Of a DNA stretch of 64,000 nt, positions 22,640 through 33,021 are shown one piece after another; position 1 is the first letter of the stretch, and each line of letters starts with the position of its first letter. Source of the stretch: Hysterangium stoloniferum (taxonomy: Eukaryota > Basidiomycota > Agaricomycetes > Hysterangiales > Hysterangiaceae); NCBI GenBank assembly GCA_015178975.1, contig WHVD01000082.1, positions 186,001 to 250,000 on the forward strand, written 5' to 3'. Both the position numbers and the translations under genes were made by a program. The notes under the pieces are model-generated. The model made no database searches. It was given only the letters and a program-made list of their open reading frames with translations, and was not told the origin of the DNA.

Positions 22640-24300
22640 ATGAATGTACAAGCTCATGCGGGTGTGACAGTGCAAGCATGTGGTTGTATAGGTGCCGGCG
22701 TATGAGTGTAGCATGTGGATGTGGGCACACCACATGGGTGTGTGAGTGCGCAAGTGTGCCACACAGGTGCATGAGTGCACAAGCACATTGCACGGGTGTG
22801 CAAACATGCCACATGGGTGCGCAAGCACACTGCGCGGGCATGTCAACACATCGTGTGGGTGTGCAAGCACGCCAACACATCACGTGGGTGCACAAGTGCA
22901 TTGCGTGGGCATGCAAACACACCACACGAGTGCACAAGCACACTGCACAAGCACATCAACACATCATGCGGGTGCATGAGTGTGGTTCAAGGGTGCACTG
23001 TGCAGTGGTTCAAGGGTGCACTGCACGGCAGTTCAAGGGCACACTCTGCAGCAGTTTGAGGTGTGCAGTGCATGGATGTGGGTGTGCAGTGCATGGATGT
23101 GGGTGTGCAGTGCATGGATGTGGGTGTGCAGTGCATGGATGTGGGTGTGCAGTGCATGGATGTGGGTGTGCAGTGCATGGATGTGGGTGTGCAGTGCATG
23201 GATGTGGGTGTGCAGTGCATGGATGTGGGTGTGCAGTGCATGGATGTGGGTGTGCAGTGCATGGATGTGGGTGTGCAGTGCATGGATGTGGGTGTGCAGT
23301 GCATGGATGTGGGTGTGCAGTGCATGGATGTGGGTGTGCAGTGCATGGATGTGGGTGTGCAGTGCATGGATGTGGGTGTGCAGTGCATGGATGTGGGTGT
23401 GCAGTGCATGGATGTGGGTGTGCAGTGCATGGATGTGGGTGTGCAGTGCATGGATGTGGGTGTGCAGTGCATGGATGTGGGTGTGCAGTGCATGGATGTG
23501 GGTGTGCAGTGCATGGATGTGGGTGTGCAGTGCATGGATGTGGGTGTGCAGTGCATGGATGTGGGTGTGCAGTGCATGGATGTGGGTGTGCAGTGCATGG
23601 ATGTGGGTGTGCAGTGCATGGATGTGGGTGTGCAGTGCATGGATGTGGGTGTGCAGTGCATGGATGTGGGTGTGCAGTGCATGGATGTGGGTGTGCAGTG
23701 CATGGATGTGGGTGTGCAGTGCATGGATGTGGGCATCAGTGTTCAGTGCATGGATGTGGGTGTGCAGTGCATGGATGTGGGCATCAGTGTTCAGTGCATG
23801 GATATGGGTGTGGCAGCGTGCAAATGACTATGTCACCACCCTCGCTAAGAAATGGTTGAGAGCTGGGTACAGTGCATGTGCATGTAGCTGCACAGGTGCG
23901 CAAGCACGCTACGTGGGTGTGCAGACACATCACACAGTGCACAAGCACACTGCACAAACATGCAAACACATCACATGGGTGCACAAGCACACTGCACAAG
24001 CACGTCAACACATCACACGGGCATATGGGTACGGCATATGGGTATGACTCATGGATGTGGGTGTGGTTTGAGGGTACACAAGTGCATGACTGCGATGTGT
24101 GAGTGTGCAAGCACACTGCACGGATGTGCAGGTGGATGACTGCGCCACGCAGGTATGCCAGTACGCCCTGCAGGTGCACAAGTGCAGTCCATGGGTGTGG
24201 TTCAAGGGCATACTGCACGAGTGTGCAAGTACAGCACATGGGGGTTTGAAGGTGTGTGCAAGTGCAGTGCATGGTTGGGATCGTTATTATCCGCATTGTC
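22640..24300. repeat. Alternating purine-pyrimidine GT/CA-rich repeat region
   Basis: Degenerate ~30-bp phrases (variants of GTGCACAAGCACACTGCAC) flank the 21-bp minisatellite on both sides. Long alternating purine-pyrimidine runs have Z-DNA potential. All frames look open because the repeat lacks stops; I do not call genes here. Confidence 0.7.
23056..23735. repeat. 21-bp minisatellite, about 32 units
   Basis: The units are almost identical. The 21-bp length keeps each frame, giving heptapeptides such as CAVHGCG, VQCMDVG and SAWMWVC on plus and PTSMHCT on minus. Two variant units with GGGCATCAGTGTTC follow to about 23815. Confidence 0.95.
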
Positions 24301-25339
24301 CTCCACTACTGCCACATCCATCATGTCCACCACCTCATTGTTGTCCTCATCCTGATGACCCACAGATTTGATGTTGGCATCGACCACGTCATGAGAAAAA
24401 TTTGGGTGCAGTTCGAGGGTGCACTGTGCAGGTGCATAGCACATGTTATGGTTTGAAGGGTCACTGGGCCAACAGAAACAGATGGTGCTGTTGAGCAAGG
24501 TGATAGAAGTGGATGTGGGCCTATTTTCAAAGAGCCATCCCATGGTGCTGCATAAAGATGGGTGACTGTTACATGTCAGTGCTAAGATACCTTACCCAGT
24601 CCTTCCAACAATGAGGAGACAGTATGAGGTCAACAGTCGAGTATGAAACAGAGTAAAGGACTGACCTCCAAAACTTGTGGACACATGTGGATGCAGGGCC
24701 GTGTCACCTAACAATGAAACCTTCACACCGTTTCAACTTTCAATGTCACCTACTCTTAGCCTTCCCCTCTGCTAAAGCTTTGCACTGAAATAGTTGAAGC
24801 TTTGCTCTTCTAACCTTTGTAACTTACAGGTTCAGCACACACTGTTCAACAAGGTCCTTCCTCATGGTTAAAGCCTTGCACTGAAATAGCGGAGCTTTGC
24901 CTTTCTTGACCTTCGCAACTTTCAAGCTCGGCGTGTGATGCTTTCTGATGAGGCATTCACAGATTCAGGTTCAGTGTGCGACACCTTGCAACACTGTGCC
25001 CTGACAACTTCTCACCAACACATATGGACCCTTTCCCCTCCACCCCTCCACTTTACTTTTGTTGGTGGTCGACTAGCTGCAAAAGGTTCAGTAACTTGCA
25101 GGGCAACACCTAGATCAGATATGTCTGGACAGAACTATGTGACCCAACCTCAGTGCCATATTTGGGTCCATTATTACAATTGTACTGAACTCAGTCAATT
25201 TCATGATTTTTTCTTTTTCCTCCAGACTCACCCACCTACTTGAAGCATTACTGGACACTTTCTAGACCTGCCATGGGCTAGACCCTTCAGGAACACAGAC
25301 TGCAACCTAACTGTGCATGACAATGGTTAATTTGCGAGA
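24301..25339. other. No gene; imperfect ~110-bp tandem duplication
   Basis: At about 24770-24935 the block starting with AAAGC(T/C)TTGCACTGAAATAG occurs twice. The remainder has no recognised content. Confidence 0.4.
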
Positions 25340-26065
25340 TTGCTGTGGAACAACAATATCGCAAATGGGGGGCGGTGTAGAGGGTATAGAGTATACATCC
25401 TGGACAGGAAGGCTCACAGCATCATGTATGCTGCTAGGTCCCATAGACTAGCAGCATGGGAAGATCCTAATCCTGAGTCTTACACTATCTGGCCACAGCA
25501 AAACATCATAAACCTCCTCTGGTATTCATTTAAGGAGGAGGTGATTCCGATGGACTCTAATGATAGCTTACCTTCCTAATCCCAAGATGCACAGCCCAAC
25601 GGGTTACATGACAGTCTGTCCACCTACAGGACATCTACTATGAGGAATGCCTTGTGTCCTGGAAGGAGACAATGTGGCAGTGTCTAGATGGCTATCAAGT
25701 AGTCCATTTGCTGTTCGAGGACTGGAGGAGTGCTTGACTAGGGACTGGAAGGAAAAGAATGGATCCATTTTTTTCCCCCCCTTTCCACATCAATATCTTC
25801 CCTCACCGCCCCTAAACCCACCAACCTCTCTTTGAATGCTGGGGTCTTGGCACCTTGTAGTTTGGGGGGCTCCACACAAGACACCTGGGGGGCATCCCCA
25901 TAACTTTCCAGAACTTCGTATAGCACATCCCTTTCAACTGGGGGGCACTGTGAGGAGTATGCTTTTACCACAGTTTCATTGTGGTAAAACACTCCTTTTA
26001 TTTTATTTATATTTTACACATTTTATTCATATTTTTCTATCCTTTATATTCTTCGAATATTGCAC
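25340..26065 (+). mobile_element. LTR retroelement 3' fragment with LTR start
   Basis: WNNNIANGGRCRGYRVY at 25345 parallels the minus-strand copy at 20360. A polypyrimidine and G-rich stretch (GGGGGGC at 25940) precedes TGTGAGGAGTATGC at 25950, the LTR start, with the 10-bp hairpin arms at 25963-25972 and 25980-25989. The LTR is lost after about 26065. Confidence 0.5.
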
Positions 26066-26399
26066 CATTAACTAGGGCTCACAACAGTGCTCCCTGGGGT
26101 CTGTGATAGAGGGTTCCCTTACACAGATTAGGTCAAGACTAATTCAAGATTAACACTGAGGAGTAAGTACATGACTATAGAAGACTATATAGATGTTCCA
26201 ATAATTGTACTACAAGTCTGGGAGTATAATAAGACCTATTTGGAACTGTTTCCAAACTAAGCATACAATAACAAGTCAGATAAATGAGGAAACAAGGATG
26301 GGGGTAGATTAGGGAATAAGAGCGACAACAATAAACAAATGAATCAACATCTGTCAATCAGTCAGTTACCAAGTGTGGAACAAAGGAAGCAAGTCAGAA
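26066..26399. other. Unassigned spacer
   Basis: No motif or repeat partner was seen. Confidence 0.3.
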
Positions 26400-26806
26400 G
26401 ATCCAGGATATCTGATACTATCTGGTGATTAAGTGTGTGTATTTCCAAGAAAGCCATGGGTTCCAGGCAGGTCAGAACATTGGCATAGAGAAGTGACAAG
26501 GGTTGACAGGGATGATTGAGTGAAGGTTGGGTCATGGATTAAAGATGTATATAGAACAAACATAGGGAGTCCAGCCAGAGTCTGGGTCAGGAAATGACCA
26601 AGGGCACTTGGAGATGCTAGCTGGGAAAGGGTGGAGTCTGATGGGTTCTGGGTCATAACAGGAGGTGTCTAGTCGAGGGCAGAATACCAGAATGGGATTT
26701 GAGCTAAAGGGTACTTGAGGGATGAAGGTGAGGTTCTGGTGGATTCTGGGTCTTGATACTAGTCCAGAAATACTCTGTGGAATCTCTAGGAACAGATCTT
26801 CACAAC
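26400..26806 (-). repeat. LTR fragment, family F, reverse orientation
   Basis: Its end near 26806, read on the minus strand, matches the 10029 LTR start (GATCTGTTCCTAGAGATTCC). The blocks ATCCACTGGAACC and the CCCTCAAGTACC region are shared with 10100-10200. Confidence 0.5.
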
Positions 26807-27179
26807 ACTCTGATCAGTTCTTCCTTCCACCAACCACAACCATGTTGCCTTTTTAGTATGGCTGAACTAGAGAGAGAAGCCCTGATGGGATGTCAAGTGG
26901 TTCCCAACCTAGTGTGAAGAGTTGAGTAAATTACCACTCAATGTGCAAGCAAAATTGACTTATAACAGTGTGATGATGGTATCAACTATTAGAATAGTAA
27001 TAGCTAAGTAATATAATAGTCTGATAATCTAACACGATAGAAGTAAGATTGACCCTCAAGGTGCAATCAATGAGATGAGTAGTAAGAAAGGGGATCAATC
27101 TTGTAATGTACTACATTGCCAAGCATTTTCAAATATACTATGTTAAAACAAAAAGTGCATAGCAAGACCATGAGCACTC
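26807..27179. other. Unassigned spacer
   Basis: AT-rich, with no recognised content. Confidence 0.3.
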
Positions 27180-27385
27180 TCAATGGCTTGCAACACAATA
27201 ATATATTTTAACATATTTTGCCACCTCATACCCTCTAGAATGCTTTTTACCACATTGTATTTAGTTCTAGTCTGATCCTTACCCTTTACCATGCTTCCTT
27301 GACCCATCACTGTTTCCCACTTCCTTGATTGGCCTCCCACTCATCTATTTCACCTTTGTATAAAGTTCCTACCATGCATGCTTAG
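27180..27385 (+). repeat. LTR family E, 3' part
   Basis: It shares TTTTGCCACCTCA, CTTCCTTGATTGGCCTCC and GTATAAAGTTCC with 8819-9660. It is cut by the DIRS-like element that starts near 27391. Confidence 0.5.
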
Positions 27386-27599
27386 TATTGAGTGCCGCAC
27401 GATCCCTGTGTGCTGGGAGTAGTTCAGCACTCAACGTCCAGCCGAGCATATGAAGGAGTTGCACGCCTTTTGTTTCCTACGACATCTTTGTCAGTACAGT
27501 ATCTGAAAATTTCACATCCTTTCACGGATTATCATTCATTAATTCTTTCTTTTATTTCTCTTCGCACTTATGACATCTAGAGCCTTGCCACAAGGGGTG

Positions 27600-29240
27600 T
27601 TTGCGCACTTAGGTATAAATCTGAATGGTGAGATGAACCACCTCCCACAGGGGCACAAGTGGAGACTGCCCCAGTGGATGTGAATCCAGGGCCAGATCCT
27701 TCATCATTACCACTATCAGAAGGGGCAGGCACCAACTGCGAATCACAAAGGGTAGGCCAACACCCACCACCTTCTGAGATTGAGCTACTGGATGTGCAAA
27801 TAGCCCGGCTATTGGTGCACAAACATAGTCTAACAAATGAGGCTAGCCCTGGTGACCTGGATGGACAAAGTGCAACTGAAGCAGCGCCGGCTGTGACAAG
27901 GTTGTTCCTCGATCCAGAGGCACTACAACGGGCCAGGAACATACCTTCACCCACTAGCGAGTCCCGAGGCAACAGGAAGGCCCCAATTCCTGAGATTATA
28001 CCCGGGTTTAAGGCCAACCCTTTAGAGATCTGTAAGTCCACCCTTTCCTTATCTCACAGATGGATGGCCGGTCCGCATGATTTCACATGTGGACCGTCCA
28101 GACAGTCCAACGGCATTGCGGAAGGCATGTCGCAGTTCACGGACAGTGTGGTGGCATTGTGGAATGCATGCCATACGCTACAGCAGTTTGATGGCATTGT
28201 GGAATGCATGCTGTGCATTGTGACAGCTTCGATTCTGTGGTGTCTATGCAATCATCATGCTCATACTCCCCCTCCCTTTTTATTTTTCAGCAATTCCACG
28301 CAAGGTGGAGGAAGCCTTTAAGAACCTTCACTATGTTCCTTACATCTCCCTCATCTCCGAGGTGCGGCGAAGAGCAGAGAAAGGAGCAGAGGAGTTTACC
28401 ATTTCACCATCTGGTGGCATCATTGCCAGAGGGCTGGACCGTGAGAATGAGAAGGGCATCAGTATAATCGACTGGTTAGCAGCAGCAATGGCGGCAGTTG
28501 ACCGCACTTGAGTCCATGGTGGTGTCCAAAGAGCCAATGCGTTAGCGGCCCACCATGTGATTATGATGTCAATTGTGAAGTCACATAGTTGGGACATTGC
28601 CATGGACTATGATGTTCAACAACAGGAGGCGGCTGCCCACAACCTGTCTCATGACTTGGGCTGTTTAGATCCCGAGGCGCTGATGATCATATCGACTCGA
28701 ACAGCACTTTGGTCAACAAAGGTGTCCCAGACCTCAATGGCACCATCCAAGCGCTCATGGCCAGCAGAGTCCCCCTCCCCAGCCGGATCACCGCGAAAGA
28801 GACCGCGCACTGACAGGGACTCCTCACATTGTTTTTGATGTGGAGTCCAAGGCCACCTTCCCGCTGACTGCCAGTCAAAGCATACTACGGCAGGAAAGAA
28901 TCCCGCCTCAATCACATGGGGAGCCAAAAATAAACACGCCCTCACAGCCCCTGACAGCAAGCAGTTTTGTTTTGGCTGGGCACTTGAGTCTCAGTGCAGG
29001 TGGGGCACCAACTGCACCAACACCCACATGTGTAGCATCTGCTTCGAGGATCCCCATGGAGCAGGAGCCTGCAGGAAGCTCTGACCTGAGACAGGTCACA
29101 ATGTCGCTCGACCCTGTCGGCGTGGCACATATATTGAGTAAATATGGTATATTGCAGGACTGGCAGAATATTATAGCAGGTTTGAATAATGGATTTGACA
29201 TTGGACTGAAAGAGCACATATCATGTACAGCCATTTTTTG
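27600..29240 (+). pseudogene. DIRS-like gag
   Basis: The N-terminal part is Pro/Gly-rich (27659 onward). A later part reads AIPRKVEEAFKNLHYVPY and continues in another frame to a basic tail (RKRPRTDR, about 28790). A CX2CX4HX4C knuckle (CSICFEDPHGAGAC) lies near 29025-29070 in a third frame. Between 28080 and 28220 the phrase GGCATTG(T/C)GGAA(T/G)GCATG occurs three times, perhaps an insertion. At least two frame changes are needed. In the family gag binds the RNA in the particle; this copy is broken. Confidence 0.6.
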
Positions 29241-30720
29241 AAAATCACAGATCTTCCTTAGTGGACACAGAATTTATAACCAAGTATATAGCAAGCGAAC
29301 AAAAGATTGGCCGCTACTCCAGGGGCTTTATGCCAGAGGAACTGGAGCAAGCCATAGGACCATTTCAGACATCTCCCCTGGGCTGATCCCAAAACCAAAT
29401 TCAAGCACGTACCGCATGATACAAGACCTATCATTTCCCCGAGACGACCCGATACATTCCTCCATAAACAGTCGCATAAATCCCGATGACTTCCCAACAG
29501 AATGGGGTACCTTTGCAGATGTGGCGGCATTAATATTATCTCTGCCAGAAGGTTCCATGGCCGCCACCTTCAACATTTCTGCAGCTTACTGTATGACACC
29601 CATACGACCAGATCAGCAGAATGCATGCTGCATTTTCTGGGATGGCCTAGTATACATCGATTGGGCAGTCGCATTTGGCTTGGCCTCGAGTGCAGGTGTA
29701 TTCGGGAGTATTGCAGACATGCTGATTGCCTTATACCGAAAGGCAGGCTTCGGGTGGTTGCTAAAGTGGGTCAACGATTTCCTGGCCATTTGTTTGCCAG
29801 GGCAGGTTTGGACAGAAGACAACTTCATTGCATTGACAGCACAATTTGGTGTACCCTGGAGCGAGAGCAAAACAAGACCTTTTTCATCAGTACAGAAATA
29901 CATAGGCTTCATATGGGACTTGGATGCCAAAACCGTAGCAATGCCGAAGGAGAAACCCGAGGTGACACTGGAGCTAGTCAAGCGATGGGCCCAGGAGGAG
30001 CATCGATTCTCAGCGAACGAGGCGGAGAGGCTACATGGGAAATTGGTCCACGTGGCATCCATCTTCCCATGGATAAAACCTTTTCTACGCTCTATAACCG
30101 CATTCGCACGTGGTTTCACATCACGAAGAGCATCATTCCCCCCAAGCCCAGCATTGCAAGCAGATATGTCATGGGTTTACTTCATATTGCGGCACTTGCC
30201 AAACGAGCTCCCCATCGCATCAGCGGATCCGATCAACATAGGATGGTGGGGGACGCCAGTACATCATTCAGATTGGGCATCATAGTCGGCACCCAGTGGG
30301 CAGTGTGGAAGTGGGCCCCTGGTTTCGAAGTGGGCCCACATCGCCAATGCGACATTGGATGGGCAGAAGCAGTCGCTGTAGAGTTGGGGCTGAGGATGGC
30401 ATTACAGTCTGGGGTGATGCATTGACGCAACCCGTCCGATTCGGTTGTCTTGGTGCGTTCGGACAACAGTGGTGTCGTCGCAGTGGTGAACAAAGGCTGG
30501 TCACGCAACAAGGAGACAAACATGATTCTAAAAGAAATTTACACACTGTTAGCCATGAATCGAATACAACTAAGAGCTGAATTCGTACCATCCAGAGAGA
30601 ACATCGCAGATGCCCTTTCCCGAGGCCATATCACCGATTTCCTCAAAGGCTTCCCTGGAATACAATCACAGGCCACATTAAACATTCCCAACCACTTGTT
30701 ACACTGGATCCAATCACCGT
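29241..30720 (+). pseudogene. DIRS-like reverse transcriptase and RNase H
   Basis: One frame runs from 29241 to 30285 (LIPKPNSSTYRMIQDLSFP ... ATFNISAAYCMTPIRPDQQ ... KWVNDFLAI ... KYIGFIWDL), then shifts into the connection and RNase H (VRSDNSGVVAVVNKG, FVPSRENIADALSRG) to about 30720. RT of this class normally has Asp in F-D-I-S-A-A and D-D-F-L; here both first Asp positions are Asn (codons 29572-29574 and 29773-29775), and Arg after AAY is Cys (29590-29592). The copy is predicted to be catalytically dead. Confidence 0.8.
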
Positions 30721-30733
30721 AGCACCTGCAAGG

Positions 30734-31924
30734 GTGTCAGCACCCTTCGCCTCATCATTGCAGACATTACCAGCTGGACAATTGCACCTCATTCCGTCAG
30801 TACTGAGGCCTCCATGCAGAGCTAAAGAGAGACTCTTCAGGTGCAAAGGAATCAACACACCGCCTCCATCCACTGTACAGCACCCGGTACTGCAGTTACT
30901 AGCATCCATAGCCTCTGAAGCATCACTGTGGGATGCAAATTGCTACGGATCGGGTCTCTGCAAGTTCCATGTATTTTGCGATATCTTCTCTGTAGCTGAA
31001 TCGGAAAGATTGCCAGCATCCTTCCCAATTTTACATTCTTTCGCACTTTGGGCGGCAGCGGACTCATCATTGCTCAGTCAGGAGCTAACTGCTGGGACAG
31101 CATTTGAGACTGTGTCAGTTGGGGTTACTCGGAAATACCTAGCGGCGGTTAGAGCATGGCACATAGCTCAAGGTTGGCCGCCACCCCTGTCAGATGAAGA
31201 ACGAACGAGAATCGAATGGTCACTAAGGGGGCTAGAGAACTTACAAGGCAATACACGAAAGCGGCCCCCACCTCCACCGATAAAATTGAAGATGCTACTC
31301 ATGTTGAAGGCGTCATTGGATTTGAACAACTCCTTTGATGCCTGTGTATGGGCCATATCTACATGCACCTTTTGGGGTTTAATGCATTTTGGGGAGGTCA
31401 CGGTATCATCCAGAACACAGTTTGATGGCAAAAAGCATTTGAAGCGGAAGGATGTCCTAATTAGCCATGACAATGACGGCAGGAGGTATGCACGTTTGGA
31501 CTTACCTGTGGCTAAAAAGGCCAAATCTGGTGTAACCCAAGTGGTATACCTAACAGATCAGCAAGGGACATGCCCAATAGATGCACTAATCAATTTATCG
31601 AAAGTCGTACCGGCCGGACCGGAAGAACCACTGTTTTGTTGGCTAGACGACAGAGGTGCAGTAAGACCAATAGTCAAAAAAGCTGCACTCGAACGAATAA
31701 ATCTCATTCTTAACGCATGGGGATGGGGAACAACCTTCGGACATTCATTTCGTATCAGCGGCGCATCTTTCTTTCTAGGGCAAGGAGTTGATCCTGAAAT
31801 CGTGAGATTAGCAGACAGATGGAAGTCATTAGCATATGAAACATACATCAGGGCCTTTGAACAGATAGCATCACGGCATTTGGAGAACCTTTCAACAAGG
31901 AATGCAACTGCCTTGGTTGGGTAG
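30734..31924 (+). CDS. DIRS-like tyrosine recombinase, active-site Arg replaced
   Basis: A continuous 396-codon frame that begins a little upstream of the conserved region (VAPARVSAPFA...). A SAM-like N-terminal domain (VTRKYLAAVRAWH) is followed by the catalytic domain: LMHFGEVTV (His at 31385-31387 where the family has Arg), HSFR (31742-31753), DRWKS and the Tyr region AYETYIRAF. In DIRS elements this enzyme inserts the circular cDNA without a target duplication. The frame is open, but loss of the first catalytic Arg should abolish strand cleavage. The homologous fragment at 63505-64000 does not cover that Arg. Confidence 0.8.
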   Translation: MSAPFASSLQTLPAGQLHLIPSVLRPPCRAKERLFRCKGINTPPPSTVQHPVLQLLASIASEASLWDANCYGSGLCKFHVFCDIFSVAESERLPASFPILHSFALWAAADSSLLSQELTAGTAFETVSVGVTRKYLAAVRAWHIAQGWPPPLSDEERTRIEWSLRGLENLQGNTRKRPPPPPIKLKMLLMLKASLDLNNSFDACVWAISTCTFWGLMHFGEVTVSSRTQFDGKKHLKRKDVLISHDNDGRRYARLDLPVAKKAKSGVTQVVYLTDQQGTCPIDALINLSKVVPAGPEEPLFCWLDDRGAVRPIVKKAALERINLILNAWGWGTTFGHSFRISGASFFLGQGVDPEIVRLADRWKSLAYETYIRAFEQIASRHLENLSTRNATALVG

Positions 31925-32050
31925 GCGGCATAGCCTCGCCGCGTTTGGCAGGCAGTTGTTCTTTGTGGGTGAGCGGCAAGTCTTCCCATGCATACGCGGA
32001 GAGCTAAGCTCTCCCCCTACCCAACCATACAGCTCTCTGCTCTCATCACG

Positions 32051-32310
32051 ACACATAGACGAAGCTGGAACTGCTACTCAGTTCTAATATTGATTAGATT
32101 ACCCCCACTTAGTCATCAGTACATTTACTACCTAACAAGCCTGGGAACCCTTGCTATGCTGTGGGGCAGTCACTTCATGACCTGCCCCACAACTTCGCTG
32201 TGGGCTCTGGCTTGTTGGGGGTGAAGTGCCCCAAACCCCCCCACATCAACAACTCTTAAGTATTTCTGAGGCCCATTGTTTTAAAAGGGTAACTGTTAGA
32301 ATGGAAAGTT
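32051..32310. other. Structured noncoding flank
   Basis: AACAAGCC/GGCTTGTT arms (about 32135 and 32212) enclose an inner 9-bp stem GTGGGGCAG/CTGCCCCAC (about 32160-32190). There is no coding content. Confidence 0.5.
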
Positions 32311-32321
32311 GCATTAGAAAG

Positions 32322-32396
32322 GAAAGTGTTCAGGGAACAGAAAGTGTTCAGGGAACAGAAAGTGTTCAGGGAACAGAAAGTGTTCAGGGAACGGAA
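32322..32396. repeat. 18-bp tandem repeat, four units
   Basis: GAAAGTGTTCAGGGAACA is repeated; the last unit carries ACG for ACA. The plus frame gives ESVQGT. Confidence 0.9.
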
Positions 32397-32501
32397 AGTG
32401 GTATATCTAAAAGTCTGGTATAATCCAACCTCGCATAACACTTGCTAGCTCCGACTTTTGGGCCATCAGTTGTAGCCAAACACTCACAAACCAGCCAGAA
32501 G

Positions 32502-32776
32502 CCATGGAAGAAGCCTGTATCGAAGAAGCCCCAGAAAACCAGGACGAATCTGAGCACAAGCACGAGTCCATGGCCCCCAACAAGGGCAAGGGTGTCGAAA
32601 ATCCTCCGTCTAACAATTGACCACCACTTTCGGACCCCACCTCTGAGTATTTAGCAATCACTTTAGAAAGGTTGATGAATCATATGCTCGGAGAAGGCAA
32701 AAAGAAGGATCTGGAACCTCTGCGATCAAAAGTCAATGCTCTGGAACCCTTCACAGATCCTGGGGAGTCCAGGTAG
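32502..32776 (+). pseudogene. Gypsy gag N-terminal fragment
   Basis: Plus frame from MEEACIEEAPEN through EYLAITLERLMNHML to KVNALEPFTDPGESR. I recall the last part as typical of basidiomycete Gypsy gag N-termini. It contains a TGA (about 32618) and ends at the LTR start at 32777, so it is a remnant of an earlier element. Confidence 0.55.
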
Positions 32777-32921
32777 TGTGAGAGGTATGGCGAAATACAC
32801 TCAGGAAATATAGTCAGATGAGCTCTTACTATATTTCCTTTATTATTTCTATTTTCTCTCTTTTATTATATCTATAATTAGTTCGACGACCTATGTATGC
32901 AGTACATCGACTCTTGTGGGT
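32777..32921 (+). repeat. Putative 5' LTR of the chromovirus
   Basis: It starts TGTGAG, like the LTR at 20072 (minus) and 25950, and ends TTGTGGGTGCA, like the end at 19923. The sequence after it (about 32960-33000) also resembles the post-LTR sequence of the minus-strand copy. Confidence 0.5.
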
Positions 32922-33021
32922 GCACACACACCAGACTTATGTATTCTAGCGCCCGTAGTTTAGAACTCAGACACTTTTTACACTGCAACCACAACTTACC
33001 CAGCAATTATTTAGGGGTCAT

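Larger units (their letters stand above)
27391..32050 (+). mobile_element. DIRS-like tyrosine-recombinase retrotransposon
   Basis: The gene order is gag with zinc knuckle, reverse transcriptase plus RNase H, then tyrosine recombinase, with no integrase and no LTR pair. The left end (about 27391-27450) is homologous to a segment found at the right end of the second copy (63270-63345), as expected for the split terminal repeats of DIRS elements. The right end 31960-32030 carries GGAGAGCTAAGCTCTCC and the phrase CCTACCCAACCATAC, shared with 62385-63010 and 63385-63430. Confidence 0.85.

Noticed and set aside
22678-24047. Long open frames over the 21-bp minisatellite (up to about 390 codons) on both strands
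   Set aside because: They exist only because the repeat unit is a multiple of three without stops; there are no family motifs and every frame is equally open.
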